Positions 7,694 to 17,968 of a DNA stretch of 43,481 nucleotides are shown in pieces. The notes under the pieces are model-generated. The model made no database searches. It saw only the letters and a program-made list of their open reading frames with translations, and was not told the DNA's origin. Source of the DNA: Moraxellaceae bacterium REDSEA-S32_B1. GTDB taxonomy: Bacteria > Pseudomonadota > Gammaproteobacteria > Pseudomonadales > Moraxellaceae. Positions within the stretch are counted from its first letter, which is position 1. Each line of letters begins with the position of its first letter. The position numbers and the translations under genes are program-made. Location: NCBI GenBank assembly GCA_001626925.1, contig LUOR01000029.1, positions 1 to 43,481 on the forward strand, given 5' to 3'.

Positions 7694-8776
7694 TCAGTCT
7701 TCAACAATCACTTCAGGACGTTTAGTCAATCGACACAGTAACTCATAACCAATTGATTGATTGCACTGTGCAACCTCGTCGATACTTTGTGTATCTCCCC
7801 AAAGTTCTACGGTATCGCCTAATTTCACATGATTTTCAATACTGCTCACATCAACCGTGATCATATCCATACTGACACGACCGACCACAGGGATTCTTTG
7901 ACCTGCAATAGCGACGAAGTTTTGCGCAAATAAAGAACGTGGATAACCATCACCATAACCAATAGATACCACAGCAATAGTCATGTCACGATCTGCTGTA
8001 AAGCTAGAGCCATAGCCAACGTGTTCGCCAGTTTGAATTGGATTGATCGCAATGATTTGTGCTTCAAACTGCATCACCACTTCAAGACCTAAAGATGAAA
8101 TGCTGCGATCGAAAAAAGGAGATGAACCATACAGCATGATGCCAGGACGAACATAATCAAAATGCAAATCCGCCCAATTAAAAATCGCCGCAGAGTTACA
8201 GCAAGATACTTCGATTGGTGCGCAAGCTTTTTTAATGGATAAAAGTTGGTCAATTTGTGCTTGATTCATTGGGTGATCAGGGACATCCGCATTGGCAAAG
8301 TGCATTGCAAGTACGCAGTGAAAGCCTTCAATTTTTAATTGCTGAATCACTTCAGTGATTTCATCGGCTTTAAAGCCAAGACGATTCATACCGCTGTTGA
8401 GTTTGACCCAAACTTTTAAGCCTGCATTTTTATAATTGTCTTTATGTTCAAGTAACCAGTCTAATTGTTGCTGATGATGAATGACACACTCAAATTTTTG
8501 TTGAATAGCAATCGGCATTTCTTCAGCTTCAAACACGCCTTCAATGAGTGTGATTGGTTTATCATTACCCAGAGCGCGAATTTCTAGTGCTTCAGCAAGG
8601 CATGCAACGCCAAATGCATCTGTATCTGAAAATGCGTCAATCGCATGCTGTACGCCTATACCATAAGCATTGGCTTTCACCATGCTGATCACCTTGCTGT
8701 TTGGTGCAAGTTGTCGAACTCTTTGTAGGTTGTGTTGTAGCGCAGATTTGCGGATACGAATAACAGCGTGACGCAC
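7694..8776 (-). CDS. alr: Alanine racemase
   Basis: A 360-residue PLP enzyme that interconverts L- and D-alanine for peptidoglycan. The PLP lysine is Lys34 in SMVKANAYGIG, the classic N-terminal signature. The catalytic-tyrosine region appears as GYGDGYPR, and RVSMDMITVD closes the active site as in other Alr proteins. The start is GTG with AAGGAAG shortly before it. It follows dnaB after only 44 bases on the same strand, the dnaB-alr order common in gammaproteobacteria, and shares the bidirectional terminator with rapA. The biosynthetic Alr and catabolic DadX are hard to tell apart by eye; the dnaB context favours alr. Confidence 0.95.
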   Translation of the reverse strand: MRHAVIRIRKSALQHNLQRVRQLAPNSKVISMVKANAYGIGVQHAIDAFSDTDAFGVACLAEALEIRALGNDKPITLIEGVFEAEEMPIAIQQKFECVIHHQQQLDWLLEHKDNYKNAGLKVWVKLNSGMNRLGFKADEITEVIQQLKIEGFHCVLAMHFANADVPDHPMNQAQIDQLLSIKKACAPIEVSCCNSAAIFNWADLHFDYVRPGIMLYGSSPFFDRSISSLGLEVVMQFEAQIIAINPIQTGEHVGYGSSFTADRDMTIAVVSIGYGDGYPRSLFAQNFVAIAGQRIPVVGRVSMDMITVDVSSIENHVKLGDTVELWGDTQSIDEVAQCNQSIGYELLCRLTKRPEVIVED

Positions 8777-8820
8777 TATAACTTCCTTAAAACCGTGATG
8801 ACAATGAGACTGTAGGGATT

Positions 8821-10260
8821 TTATTCATCATCTTGGAATTGATTGTAGAATTCTGGAGAGAGATTACTAAATCGGGTGTATTGTCCTTCGAACGCAAGCC
8901 GAACTGTACCAATCGGACCATTACGCTGTTTACCAATGATGATCTCAGCGGTGCCTGCTTCTTTAGATTCTTTATTATAAACCTCGTCACGGTAAATAAA
9001 CATAATTAAATCGGCATCTTGCTCGATCGCACCTGATTCACGCAAGTCTGACATCACAGGGCGTTTGTTAGGACGATTCTCAAGACTACGGTTGAGCTGT
9101 GAAAGGGCAATCACAGGGCAATTCATTTCTTTTGCCAACGCTTTTAGACTTCGAGAAATTTCTGAAATTTCGCCAACACGGTTATCGCCCATACCTGGTA
9201 CTTTCATGAGCTGTAGATAATCGACCATGATACAGCCCAGTTTTCCACCATGTTGTTTGGCGATACGACGTGCACGTGCACGGACTTCGGTTGGTGGTAG
9301 CGCAGAGGAGTCATCAATATACAAATGCTTCTGCTGAAGGTGAACCATACTGCTGGTCACTTTCGACCACTCATCTGCATCAAGATTACCCGAACGCAAA
9401 TGACCTTGATTAACTCGTCCAAATGCGGAAATTAAACGCATGGCAATCGAATCCGCAGGCATTTCCATTGAAAACACTAAAGCAGGAAGGTCACAGTTAA
9501 ATAGTACGCTTTCCACCAAGTTCATGGCAAAAGTGGTTTTACCCATCGAGGGACGAGCTGCCACAATGATCAAATCGCCCGATTGCATGCCGTAGGTTTT
9601 ATTATCAAGTTCTAAGAAGCCAGTGGTCAAACCTGTGATATTGCCTTCAAGCTTGGAAAGCTCATCGAGTTTAGTCACGACTTTTGCAGTGACATCACTG
9701 ATAGATTGCGGTCCTGATTGGCTCTGACGATTATTGTGTTGTTCTGCGAGTGAGAAAATATTGGTTTCCGCACGATCGAGAATATCCCGGACACTTTGAC
9801 CTTTTGGATCATAAGCAGTGCGCAGGATGTCATTGCCGACAGAGATCATATTACGTAAAGTTGCCGTTTCTTTCACCTTTTCTGCATAGGCAGGCAAGTT
9901 AAATAGTGACGGTGGTGACTCGGCAAGCAATTGCATCAGATAGGCTTCACCGCCGGCATCTTCGAGCATGTGTTGATTGGTGAGCCAATCGTTGACCATC
10001 ACGGCATCATAAGGCTGATTTGAATCGGCAAGACTTTTAATCGCACGAAAAATATGTCGGTGACGTGTCGCATAAAACTCATTCTCAAGCAAAATATCAG
10101 CAACACTTTCCCAAGACTCAGCAACAGTCATCAAAGCTGCAAGTACAGCTTGCTCCATCGTCAGATTATGCGGTGGCGTGCGAAGATTTGTGTTATTTTC
10201 AGAGAGTTCAGTGCTACTCGATTTCTTCGATTTTTTTGCGGTAGAGTCCGTTGCTGCCAT
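8821..10260 (-). CDS. dnaB: Replicative DNA helicase DnaB
   Basis: A 479-residue hexameric helicase that unwinds DNA at the replication fork. A Ser/Lys-rich leader (about 1-27) precedes the N-terminal DnaB domain (from PPHNLTMEQAVLAALM, about 29-130). The RecA-like C-terminal domain holds the Walker A motif ARPSMGKT at 235-242, the Walker B CIMVDYLQLM, and the SQLNRSLENRPNKRPVMSDLRESGAIEQDAD block of RecA-like replicative helicases read in short pieces (SQLNRSLE, DLRESGAIEQDAD). Length is close to 471 in E. coli. No intein or truncation is apparent. It heads the leftward dnaB-alr pair downstream of the ribosomal protein cluster, from which it is separated by a terminator. Confidence 0.97.
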   Translation of the reverse strand: MAATDSTAKKSKKSSSTELSENNTNLRTPPHNLTMEQAVLAALMTVAESWESVADILLENEFYATRHRHIFRAIKSLADSNQPYDAVMVNDWLTNQHMLEDAGGEAYLMQLLAESPPSLFNLPAYAEKVKETATLRNMISVGNDILRTAYDPKGQSVRDILDRAETNIFSLAEQHNNRQSQSGPQSISDVTAKVVTKLDELSKLEGNITGLTTGFLELDNKTYGMQSGDLIIVAARPSMGKTTFAMNLVESVLFNCDLPALVFSMEMPADSIAMRLISAFGRVNQGHLRSGNLDADEWSKVTSSMVHLQQKHLYIDDSSALPPTEVRARARRIAKQHGGKLGCIMVDYLQLMKVPGMGDNRVGEISEISRSLKALAKEMNCPVIALSQLNRSLENRPNKRPVMSDLRESGAIEQDADLIMFIYRDEVYNKESKEAGTAEIIIGKQRNGPIGTVRLAFEGQYTRFSNLSPEFYNQFQDDE

Positions 10261-10442
10261 ATTGCCGTATGCCTATTGCATCATGTAAAGCGATCAAATA
10301 TTGAGTTTAAATTCAGAGAAATTGAAACCAGATTTAGCAATCAATTCTAGCATTAAAGTGGCTGAATGAGGCAGACGTAGTGGATAAAAAATGAGAACTT
10401 AGTTTGAGTTATGTTTTTTGTTATTTTTAAAAGAGGCAATAA

Positions 10443-10470
10443 AAAAGACATATGCAAGCATATGTCTTTT
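10443..10470. terminator. Terminator after rplI
   Basis: A perfect 12-bp stem, AAAAGACATATG (10443-10454) with CATATGTCTTTT (10459-10470), around a CAAG tetraloop. It ends the leftward rpsF-rpsR-rplI operon and separates it from dnaB. Confidence 0.92.
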
Positions 10471-10495
10471 CAGTCAATCATTTTAGAATAAGAAA

Positions 10496-10942
10496 TTATT
10501 CAGAAACGATAGTCACCATGATTTCAGCAGTCACGTCGTGATGCAATTGCACTGAAATGTGGAACTCACCAGTGTGGCGAAGTGCGCCATTTGGCAAGCG
10601 GATTTCAGCACGATCCACTTCAAGACCAGCAGCTGTTAATGCGTCAGCGATGTCACGTGTACCGATTGAACCGAACAATTTACCTTCATCACCAGCTTTC
10701 GCAGTGATCACGATATTTACTTCGTTCAATTGATCAGCACGTGCTTGAGCAGCAGCCAATACTTCAGCTTCTTGCTTCTCAAGTTCTGCACGACGTGCTT
10801 CAAATGCAGCAGTATTTGCTTCAGTTGCAGCAACAGCTTTACCTTGAGGAATCAGAAAGTTACGACCGTAGCCAGCTTTCACTGATACTTTGTCGCCAAG
10901 CTTCCCAAGGTTAACAATACGTTGTAATAAAATAACGTCCAC
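10496..10942 (-). CDS. rplI: 50S ribosomal protein L9
   Basis: A 148-residue protein, the standard L9 length (149 in E. coli). The N-terminal RNA-binding domain shows [19 protein letters not shown] and [16 protein letters not shown], followed by the long connecting helix rich in Ala and Glu (about 42-75) and the C-terminal domain with [17 protein letters not shown]9 binds 23S rRNA domain V and helps keep reading frame. It is the last gene of the rpsF-rpsR-rplI operon and lies eight bases after rpsR. The ATG start is clear. Confidence 0.97.
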   Translation of the reverse strand: MDVILLQRIVNLGKLGDKVSVKAGYGRNFLIPQGKAVAATEANTAAFEARRAELEKQEAEVLAAAQARADQLNEVNIVITAKAGDEGKLFGSIGTRDIADALTAAGLEVDRAEIRLPNGALRHTGEFHISVQLHHDVTAEIMVTIVSE

Positions 10943-10950
10943 AGCTCACC

Positions 10951-11178
10951 TCACTTATGGTTGTCAGTGTATGGAATCAAAGACAAGTAGCGAGCTTGCT
11001 TGATCGCAAGTGCCAATTGACGTTGATAACGAGCACGAGTACCAGTGATACGGCTAGGAACAATCTTGCCGTTTTCAGTGATGTACTGTTTGAGTGTATC
11101 GATATCTTTGTAGTCGATGTATGTAACGTTCTCAGCTGTGAAGCGGCAGAACTTACGACGACGGTAAAAACGTGCCAT
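10951..11178 (-). CDS. rpsR: 30S ribosomal protein S18
   Basis: A 75-residue protein, exactly the size of E. coli S18. It begins [18 protein letters not shown] and contains [14 protein letters not shown] and the [15 protein letters not shown] basic segment that contacts 16S rRNA in the platform next to S6. AAGGAGAAC lies just before the ATG. It sits between rpsF and rplI; no priB-like gene is present between S6 and S18, unlike in enterobacteria. Confidence 0.97.
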   Translation of the reverse strand: MARFYRRRKFCRFTAENVTYIDYKDIDTLKQYITENGKIVPSRITGTRARYQRQLALAIKQARYLSLIPYTDNHK

Positions 11179-11189
11179 GTGTGTTCTCC

Positions 11190-11579
11190 TTATCCTTCAG
11201 CAGATTCGTTTTGAGTGTTTTGAGAATCATCGCGCTGCGCTTTACGAGCACGTTTTTCCTCAGCACTTTTTGCAAGCAAAGATTCATCAGTGATTGCTTC
11301 GTCACGGCGGATGATCAATTTACGGATGATCGCATCGTTATAACGGAACAATTCTTCTAATTCGTCAAGCGTAGTTTGACCACATTCAACATTCATCAAA
11401 ATGTAGTGCGCTTTATGAATTTTGTTAATTGGGTAAGCCAATTGGCGACGACCCCAATCTTCTAGACGGTGGATTTGACCACCAGCTTCTTTGATCTGTG
11501 CGATATAGCGTTCAACCATACCAACAACTTGATCGCTTTGATCTGGATGAACCAAGATCACGATTTCGTAGTGACGCAT
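11190..11579 (-). CDS. rpsF: 30S ribosomal protein S6
   Basis: A 129-residue S6. [18 protein letters not shown] opens the ferredoxin-like fold, and [17 protein letters not shown] marks the S18-binding face. The C-terminal tail beyond about residue 100 is Glu/Arg/Ala-rich ([18 protein letters not shown]), a disordered acidic-basic tail like that trimmed or glutamylated in E. coli. AAGGAGCTGAC precedes the ATG. It is first gene of the operon; the 185 bases between it and cyoE must contain the operon promoter, though I see no unambiguous -35/-10 pair (TATAAA near 11641-11646 is a weak candidate). Confidence 0.97.
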   Translation of the reverse strand: MRHYEIVILVHPDQSDQVVGMVERYIAQIKEAGGQIHRLEDWGRRQLAYPINKIHKAHYILMNVECGQTTLDELEELFRYNDAIIRKLIIRRDEAITDESLLAKSAEEKRARKAQRDDSQNTQNESAEG

Positions 11580-11764
11580 GTCAGCTCCTTACGGTTTAAA
11601 CAGCCCCTGAGCATATGTCAGAAGCAAGGAGTCATAGCATTTATAAAATTAAATGTTATGTCGCAAATTGCGAAGCGCAGATTTTAATGCTTTAACGCTG
11701 AAAATACAAGGGAAATGTATGTTGAAGCGCAAGTCTCCCTAAATTTTAAGTGAAACTGATATGC

Positions 11765-12643
11765 TTAAAATAAAAGGAGCTGCGGTGCAGGAGAGACGGT
11801 GGTGAAATAAAAGCTTAAACTCAAAATGGTAATGAGTTGCACTGAAAATAAGAAATAATGTTTTGCCCAAGCTTGATCATCATCGGCTTTAAAACCTTTG
11901 ATGCTGAGGTAAATCCAATAGAAGCTCAACAGGTTTAACAAGACAGCAAAATGAATATTTGCATAACCAAATACATAGAGCAGATTCATGGTGATCAAAA
12001 ATAGTACCACATAAATCAATGATTCAATCTTAGTGCGTTTGATATTTCGAGCAACAGGTAAGATTGGAATATTGGCATTGGTATAGTCTTGGTACCGATA
12101 AATCGCAATGCCCCAAGAATGTGGCATCTGCCAAAATGCATAGCCTAAAAGCAGGAGTAAAGCAGCATAATCGAATTGTTCTGCAACTGCCACATAGCCA
12201 ATCACAGGCGGACAAGCCCCTGAAATACTACCAATGATGGTTTGGTGGATGCTATGACGTTTTGTCCAAAGACTATAGAGAAAGACATAGACAATGAATC
12301 CAATGACTGCAAACAAACATGCCAACGGATTGACCAAAAAATACAAAATAACCAAGCCAAGTACGTCGAGTACGAAGCCAAAGATAAATGCAATTGGCAC
12401 AGAAATCGTTTTTGTGACCAAAGCACGATTTTTAGTACGTTGCATCTTTTGGTCAATATCTTGGTCGATAATATTATTAAAGACACAGCCAGATGCCACG
12501 ACAAAGGTCGTACCAAGTAGCGTGAGGAGCAAATGGGGGAGATCAATTGAACCTTGGGCGGCTAAAAAGAAGCCGCCCAAAGTGGTAATGAAATTACCAA
12601 ATAGAATCCCTGGTTTGGTCAGGAATAAATACTTTTTAAACAT
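11765..12643 (-). CDS. cyoE: Heme O synthase (protoheme IX farnesyltransferase) CyoE
   Basis: A 292-residue UbiA-family prenyltransferase of the inner membrane that attaches farnesyl to heme B to make heme O for the bo3 oxidase. It begins KKYLFLTKPGILFGNFITTLGGFF, and the prenyl-diphosphate/magnesium motif is NNIIDQDIDQKMQRTKNR, with a second acidic loop YRYQDYTN. Around eight or nine membrane spans are evident. It is last in the cyoABCDE operon, nine bases after cyoD. No strong terminator is apparent directly after it, so some read-through toward rpsF is possible. Confidence 0.95.
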   Translation of the reverse strand: MFKKYLFLTKPGILFGNFITTLGGFFLAAQGSIDLPHLLLTLLGTTFVVASGCVFNNIIDQDIDQKMQRTKNRALVTKTISVPIAFIFGFVLDVLGLVILYFLVNPLACLFAVIGFIVYVFLYSLWTKRHSIHQTIIGSISGACPPVIGYVAVAEQFDYAALLLLLGYAFWQMPHSWGIAIYRYQDYTNANIPILPVARNIKRTKIESLIYVVLFLITMNLLYVFGYANIHFAVLLNLLSFYWIYLSIKGFKADDDQAWAKHYFLFSVQLITILSLSFYFTTVSPAPQLLLF

Positions 12644-12652
12644 GACAAGCGT

Positions 12653-12976
12653 TTAGATCATCATGTTCGCATGTAGGTTGGTCATTACCCATACCGAACC
12701 AATCAACAAGATCGCAATGGTCAAAATGGTATAGATAAAGGCAATCGAATCCCAACGCTGTTGCTCAGAACCATTCAAGTGAAGGAAGAACACCAACTGG
12801 ACGAGTACCTGAGCAATCGCAGTAATCGCAATCGTCGCAACGACTAGACCGCCAGTCATCCCAGCCATGACCATCCCAAAAGGGATTAAGGTCAGGATGA
12901 TCGACAAGATAAAGCCGATTGTATATTGCTTGAAGCTACCGTGCGCAGCACCAGGATTATTCACATCATGACTCAT
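12653..12976 (-). CDS. cyoD: Cytochrome bo3 quinol oxidase subunit IV
   Basis: A 107-residue protein with three membrane spans, close to E. coli CyoD (109). It begins with a short cytoplasmic stretch, then HGSFKQYTIGFILSIILTLIPF, and includes LVQLVFFLHLN, the region common to subunit IV proteins. It assists assembly of the CuB site. Its ATG overlaps the end of cyoC by four bases (12973-12976), so the two are translationally coupled. Confidence 0.93.
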   Translation of the reverse strand: MSHDVNNPGAAHGSFKQYTIGFILSIILTLIPFGMVMAGMTGGLVVATIAITAIAQVLVQLVFFLHLNGSEQQRWDSIAFIYTILTIAILLIGSVWVMTNLHANMMI

Positions 12977-13596
12977 GCGAGAACGCCTCCTAAGTAAACT
13001 AAGCTAAACACACAAATCCATACGATATCAAGGAAGTGCCAGAACAAACTTAAGCAAGCCAAACGACGAGTATTTGGTAATGTCAAACCGTTCTTTTTGA
13101 TTTGGTACATTAATACCAACATCCATACCAAGCCAGAAGTCACGTGAATACCGTGTGTACCAACTAGAGTGAAGAATGCAGATAAGAATGCACTCGTGCT
13201 CGGACCATGACCTGCATGTACTAAGTGATTGAACTCATAAAGCTCCATGCCGATGAACGCTGCACCAAAGAAGAATGTGATCATTAACCACTTCAATACA
13301 CCGCCAACATCATTACGATAGCGAGCCAATACGGCAAAACCAAAGGTCACTGATGAGAACAAAAGTGCCATGGTTGAAGTCAATACAAACCCTAAAGAGT
13401 CACCGAACAAATCCTTCGCACTTGGCGTACCAGGAGGAATATGTGTGCTCAATACGGCGAAAGCGATGAAGAGTGTACCGAATAAGATCAAGTCACTCAT
13501 CAAGTAAGTCCAAAAACCAAAGACCGTTAGATCGGTATCATCATGTTCGTGATGATCGTCATGCCCGTGGTTGTCGTGATGAAGTACTTCAGCCAT
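12973..13596 (-). CDS. cyoC: Cytochrome bo3 quinol oxidase subunit III
   Basis: A 207-residue membrane protein of the heme-copper oxidase subunit III family (E. coli CyoC has 204). A His/Asp-rich N-terminus (HHDNHGHDDHHEHDDTD) precedes five membrane segments; FGFWTYLMSDLILFGTLF and THGIHVTSGLVWM are typical of the family. The histidine-rich leader is notable and could bind metal, but this is only a composition remark. It starts four bases after the end of cyoB and overlaps cyoD. Confidence 0.95.
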   Translation of the reverse strand: MAEVLHHDNHGHDDHHEHDDTDLTVFGFWTYLMSDLILFGTLFIAFAVLSTHIPPGTPSAKDLFGDSLGFVLTSTMALLFSSVTFGFAVLARYRNDVGGVLKWLMITFFFGAAFIGMELYEFNHLVHAGHGPSTSAFLSAFFTLVGTHGIHVTSGLVWMLVLMYQIKKNGLTLPNTRRLACLSLFWHFLDIVWICVFSLVYLGGVLA

Positions 13597-13600
13597 TGTC

Positions 13601-15601
13601 TTAGTCCTTCTTCAAATGTTTTTCTAACAAAGCATAACGTTCGTTTTCGATACGTTCTACTTCGGCAGCAGGGACGTAGTAATCCACTTCTTTAGTAAAT
13701 GAACTACGAATGAAGCTGATGATTGCAATTACAAAAGTAACTAGCGCTAACCACCAAATATGCCAAATCAATGCAAAGCTCATGACTGTCAATACAATTG
13801 CAATCACAAAACCAGCCGCACGATTGGTCGGCATATGAATGTCTTCATATTTCGCTGGACGTTGGTAAGCGACACCATTTTCTTTGTCAGACCAGAAGCG
13901 ATCAATACCAGCACCATCTAAGTCATGTGCAAAGTTATAAAATGGTGCAGGTGACGAAGTAGACCACTCAAAAGTACGACCAGCATTCCAAGCATCACCT
14001 GTATAGTCCATTGTTTCTTTACGTTTTAAGAAACCTACACCAACAGAAAGCAACCAACATGCGATACCGATGGCAACCATCACTGCACCGATCATTGCTA
14101 CATTAAGATAAGGCGTCCATTCAGGATTGTCATATGTATTCAGACGACGAGTCATCCCCATGAAACCAAGGATATAAAGTGGCATGAATGCAAAATAGAA
14201 ACCGAAGAACCAAAACCAAAATGCTGCTTTACCCCAAAACTCGTTTAACTTCCACCCAAACATTTTTGGCCAGTAGAATGCAAGTCCTGCAAAGAAGCCA
14301 AATACCACACCACCGATGATCACGTTATGGAAATGCGCAATCAAGAACAATGAGTTGTGTACAAGGAAGTCAGCAGGTGGGATCGCCATGAGTACACCAG
14401 TCAAACCACCGATACCAAAGGTAACTAAGAAGCCCATTGTCCAATACATTGGAGAGGTGAACGTGATCTGACCACGATACATGGTGAATAACCATGAGAA
14501 CATCTTCACACCAGTTGGAATGGCGATGATCATCGTCATAATACCGAAGAAGGCATTGACGTTTGCACCTGCACCCATGGTGAAAAAGTGGTGTAACCAA
14601 ACGATTAAAGACAAGATGGTAATTGCGATCGTCGCATAAACCATAGATTTGTAACCGAATAGTGTCTTACGGCTAAATGTCGCAACAATCTCAGAATATA
14701 AACCAAATGCAGGCAATACCAAGATATATACTTCTGGGTGACCCCAGGTCCAAATCAAGTTCACATATAGCATTGGGCTACCGCCAAGCTCGTTGGTGAA
14801 GAAGTGGAAACCGAAGTAACGATCAAGCGTTAACATTGCCAAAGTTGCTGTCAATACAGGGAATGTTGCAATGATTAATGCACAGGCACACAAGGTAGTC
14901 CAAGTTGATACAGGCATATCCATTAACTTCATACCCGGTGCACGCATCTTGATGATGGTGACGAAGAAGTTAACACCTGACAACAGTGAACCTAAACCAG
15001 AGATCTGTAGTGCCCAAATATAATAATCCACACCAACGCCTGGACTATATTCAATGCCAGATAGTGGAGGATAGGCTAACCATCCCGTTGCTGCAAATTC
15101 ACCAATAGCAAGTGAAGCCATCATTAGCCCCGCAGCACCAGCGAATAACCAGAAGCTCAAAGAGTTGAGCAGTGGGAATGCAACGTCACGCGCACCGATT
15201 TGAAGTGGCACAGTGATGTTAAACATACCAACAACAAGACCCATTGCCACGAAGAAGATCATAATCACGCCGTGGGCAGAAAAGATCTGATCATAGTGCT
15301 CGGGATGCAGATAGCCTTCGCCACCTGGTCCTGCGAGGAACATTTGCAAACGCATCATGAGTGCATCGGCAAAACCACGGACTAACATAATTACCGATAC
15401 TAAGAAATACATAATACCGATTTTTTTATGATCAACAGTAGTAAACCATTCTTTCCACAAGTAGCCCCATAGTTTGAAATAGGTAATCGCACCAAAAACG
15501 GCGATACCACCTAAAACCATGGCAGCAACCGTGACCAATACGATTGGATCTTGTGGAATTGCTTCAGGGCCTAACTTGCCTAATAAAAGTGTAGACATCA
15601 T
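13601..15601 (-). CDS. cyoB: Cytochrome bo3 quinol oxidase subunit I
   Basis: The catalytic subunit, 666 residues (663 in E. coli), with about fifteen membrane segments. It holds heme b, heme o3 and CuB and pumps protons. Key sites are visible: [12 protein letters not shown] (heme b ligand region), [15 protein letters not shown] with the CuB His and the Tyr cross-linked to it, WLHHFFTMG with the two further CuB histidines, and [13 protein letters not shown] with the heme ligands. The first ATG overlaps the cyoA stop by one base (TAATG), with AGGAG just upstream; a second ATG follows at once. Confidence 0.97.
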   Translation of the reverse strand: MMSTLLLGKLGPEAIPQDPIVLVTVAAMVLGGIAVFGAITYFKLWGYLWKEWFTTVDHKKIGIMYFLVSVIMLVRGFADALMMRLQMFLAGPGGEGYLHPEHYDQIFSAHGVIMIFFVAMGLVVGMFNITVPLQIGARDVAFPLLNSLSFWLFAGAAGLMMASLAIGEFAATGWLAYPPLSGIEYSPGVGVDYYIWALQISGLGSLLSGVNFFVTIIKMRAPGMKLMDMPVSTWTTLCACALIIATFPVLTATLAMLTLDRYFGFHFFTNELGGSPMLYVNLIWTWGHPEVYILVLPAFGLYSEIVATFSRKTLFGYKSMVYATIAITILSLIVWLHHFFTMGAGANVNAFFGIMTMIIAIPTGVKMFSWLFTMYRGQITFTSPMYWTMGFLVTFGIGGLTGVLMAIPPADFLVHNSLFLIAHFHNVIIGGVVFGFFAGLAFYWPKMFGWKLNEFWGKAAFWFWFFGFYFAFMPLYILGFMGMTRRLNTYDNPEWTPYLNVAMIGAVMVAIGIACWLLSVGVGFLKRKETMDYTGDAWNAGRTFEWSTSSPAPFYNFAHDLDGAGIDRFWSDKENGVAYQRPAKYEDIHMPTNRAAGFVIAIVLTVMSFALIWHIWWLALVTFVIAIISFIRSSFTKEVDYYVPAAEVERIENERYALLEKHLKKD

Positions 15602-16704
15602 TATTCTCCTGTGGTAGCAGGTGTAGTCGCATCATGCGCTACAGCTTCAGGCTGAGAACTTGGAGCAGCATGTGTATCCACTGCATGTTCAGCGTGATGG
15701 TCATCACCGTGGTAGTTACTCATGTAATGATTAATCACAGATTCAAAAAGACCTGCTTCAACCGATGAGTAATAAGTCACTGGGTGAGGGTGATTAGGGT
15801 AAGGACCTTCTGCTTGTGCAGTTGCAGCAGCCTTTTTCTCAACTTCAGTACGTGCTGTTTTCACCATTGCATCAATTTGGAATTGAGCACGGTTACCATC
15901 ACGAAGTGATTTCAATTCTGCTTGGTCAAGCAAGCCTTTTTGAACTGCAGTGGTGCCTTTGTCATCAACGATAACAGTATTGCCTTGACCACTTTTGATC
16001 GTTTGAACCCATTGTTCAAATTCAGGTGCAGTCACACTGTGTGCAAGGAAGCGCATTTGGGAGAAGCCATAACCACTATAGTTGGCTGAGAATCCGCGAT
16101 ACTTACCAGTCTCAGTTGCACTTAAATGCAATTGAGTTTGCATACCTGCCATCGCATAGATTTGACCTGCAAGCTTCGGAATGAAGAAAGAGTTCATCGT
16201 GAAGTTTGAAGTAACGCGAAAAGCAACTTGTTGGTTTTCAGGGAAGCGAACTTCATTGACCGTTGCAATGTTTTGTTCTGGGTAGATAAATACCCATTTG
16301 AACTGTTCAGCGATTACCTGAATAGTTAATTGCTCTGTCGGATTTTCTGAGCGTGGTTTATAAGGATCGTATTCATGCGAGCCCCACCATGCTAGATATG
16401 CTAGGTAAGCAATAATGATAATTGGAACACCCCAAACAACGATTTCGATCGCTGTAGAATGCGCCCAATGTGGTTGATAGTCTGCATCTTTATTAGACTT
16501 ACGGTATTTCCAACCAAACCAAATTGCCATAATGATTGAAGGAATAACAACAAGCAACATCACATAGATGGCAGTCATCATTAATTTCGACAATCCTTCG
16601 GCAACAGGACCTGCTGAATTCAGAAGTACCATATCACCGCCACAGCCTGTTAGGGCAATAGCTGCGACTAATAAAGACAATACTGTTATAGTCGTTTGTC
16701 TCAT
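15601..16704 (-). CDS. cyoA: Cytochrome bo3 quinol oxidase subunit II
   Basis: A 367-residue lipoprotein subunit. The signal peptide [21 protein letters not shown] ends in a lipobox with the lipidated Cys near residue 21. Two membrane helices follow, then a periplasmic cupredoxin domain ([19 protein letters not shown]) that lacks the CuA ligands, as expected of a quinol rather than cytochrome c oxidase. The tail beyond about 330 is His-rich ([17 protein letters not shown]) and Ala/Thr-rich, longer than in E. coli (315). I chose the ATG at 16704, with GAGG eight bases upstream; an open frame continues 46 codons further but would bury the signal peptide. First gene of the operon. Confidence 0.95.
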   Translation of the reverse strand: MRQTTITVLSLLVAAIALTGCGGDMVLLNSAGPVAEGLSKLMMTAIYVMLLVVIPSIIMAIWFGWKYRKSNKDADYQPHWAHSTAIEIVVWGVPIIIIAYLAYLAWWGSHEYDPYKPRSENPTEQLTIQVIAEQFKWVFIYPEQNIATVNEVRFPENQQVAFRVTSNFTMNSFFIPKLAGQIYAMAGMQTQLHLSATETGKYRGFSANYSGYGFSQMRFLAHSVTAPEFEQWVQTIKSGQGNTVIVDDKGTTAVQKGLLDQAELKSLRDGNRAQFQIDAMVKTARTEVEKKAAATAQAEGPYPNHPHPVTYYSSVEAGLFESVINHYMSNYHGDDHHAEHAVDTHAAPSSQPEAVAHDATTPATTGE

Positions 16705-16992
16705 AATACAACCTCGGTGAAGAGACCCATTTTCAAAAAAATATGGGATAGCGATTTGAGTGCTGCATGATTGATTAGAGAGTTGGCTAGGAAATAGTCT
16801 ATATTCTAGACAATCATGTGGCACCGCTACGTTACAGGGCATTATGCCTGATTCAGCGACACGAAGCTATAACAAAACTCTGATAAAACACAATTAATTC
16901 CATAAAAAAAGTAATGGTTTCAAACCAAAAGCCATAATTTTTCAATAATTCTTTGAAGAATAAATATTTTTTGTATGTCGTATATAAAAATA
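16705..16992. other. Intergenic leader upstream of cyoA
   Basis: This stretch must hold the cyo promoter. I see AT-rich sequence with no clear consensus -35/-10 pair and no convincing gene. An ATTCTT/AAGAAT inverted repeat (near 16950-16965) lies at the far end. The open frame running back from cyoA (to 16842) looks like an accidental extension. Confidence 0.5.
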
Positions 16993-17021
16993 TAGCCACA
17001 AAATGGTGTATTTTGTGGCTA
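16993..17021 (-). terminator. Terminator of the RDD gene
   Basis: A perfect 12-bp stem, TAGCCACAAAAT (16993-17004) and ATTTTGTGGCTA (17010-17021), with a five-base loop. On the minus strand a T-rich stretch follows, so it ends the leftward RDD gene at 17069. Confidence 0.8.
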
Positions 17022-17068
17022 AAGGTTCACTATAAGATAAATGAATATGGAGTCATTTATACACTCAA

Positions 17069-17857
17069 TTATTTTTCAATGACAATGGTTTTTGCAACCT
17101 TGTCATGTAAGGTTTGACGCTTTTTCGTTGCAGAAAATGCAAGGTCGATAATGGTGCTAAATGGCATAAAGAGCACATTTAAAATTATAAAAATAAAGCT
17201 ACGCATAAAAAATACACGTCCAAAACTAACAGTGCCTTTGCTTTCTGCATCAACGATTTGTATTTTCATGATTTTTTTACCGATACTTTGACCGCTACGT
17301 GTCAGTAAAACGGCTTGTGCAGTTAACATCGCAACGAGATACACACCCATGCAAATCCAACCAATCTGTGGAATAAGGCTAAAAAGCGCTTCTTGAGTTT
17401 CTGGTGTTGGCAACATGCCTTGTGCTTGAAGCTTGGCAAGCTCTGCGTGTTGCGCAGGCGACATGAATGCAGTCAAAAACAAAAATGCAGGAAGCCATAA
17501 TATTAAATCAATGATTTTGGCAAAAATACGCTTAGAAAATGGTGCTAAACCAGCTGTATCTTGAGTGGTTTTTTTATTGACTTGGATGTTATTTGTCCAA
17601 TCATTTGACTGGCTGTTTGAAGCAGTTTGAGGGCTTGTCCATTTTGAATCATCATTCAATGAATGTGGCGTTTCGATATCAACTGCTGACGGAAGTTGCC
17701 CATTTTGTTTGACCTCACCAACGGTTTTCCATTCAGACATGCCTTTGAACCAAATCAAGTCTGTGGAAACGACTTGTTGGCTTTCAATCATTTGATGAAC
17801 TTGCGCCAAAGTATATGGGCCTGCTTGTTCATTATTTCTTGCTAAATAAATATCCAA
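17069..17857 (-). CDS. GYF-domain and RDD-family membrane protein
   Basis: A 262-residue protein. Residues 1-55 form a GYF_2-type domain (IYLARNNEQAGPYTLAQVHQMI, then LIWFKGMSEWKTVGEV). A polar linker rich in Ser, Asn and Thr follows to about 105. The C-terminal half is an RDD domain with several membrane spans, starting APFSKRIFAKIIDLILWLP and containing GQSIGKKIMKIQIVD. RDD proteins are poorly understood and some act as ion exchangers; the function here is unknown. I chose the TTG at 17857 with GAGG about nine bases before it; a TTG five codons upstream is possible but includes that site. It stands alone between cyoA and the ppsA terminator. Confidence 0.82.
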   Translation of the reverse strand: MDIYLARNNEQAGPYTLAQVHQMIESQQVVSTDLIWFKGMSEWKTVGEVKQNGQLPSAVDIETPHSLNDDSKWTSPQTASNSQSNDWTNNIQVNKKTTQDTAGLAPFSKRIFAKIIDLILWLPAFLFLTAFMSPAQHAELAKLQAQGMLPTPETQEALFSLIPQIGWICMGVYLVAMLTAQAVLLTRSGQSIGKKIMKIQIVDAESKGTVSFGRVFFMRSFIFIILNVLFMPFSTIIDLAFSATKKRQTLHDKVAKTIVIEK

Positions 17858-17905
17858 AATGTACAACCTCAAATAAACGCCAAATTTTCCAAGAAAGTGT
17901 CATAA

Positions 17906-17929
17906 AAAAGACCCACAAGCGGGTCTTTT
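17906..17929 (-). terminator. Terminator of ppsA
   Basis: AAAAGACCC (17906-17914) pairs with GGGTCTTTT (17921-17929) around a six-base loop. On the minus strand it lies 40 bases after the ppsA stop and is followed by a T-run. Confidence 0.9.
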
Positions 17930-17968
17930 CCATTGTCATAATACGAACATTTTATCACATAATGTCGT

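Noticed and set aside
12242..12656. Plus-strand frames opposite cyoE
   Set aside because: cyoE has full prenyltransferase motifs; the opposite frames are low-quality shadows.
16705..16842. Extension of cyoA upstream to 16842
   Set aside because: It would place 46 extra residues before a clear lipoprotein signal peptide; ATG at 16704 has its own ribosome site.
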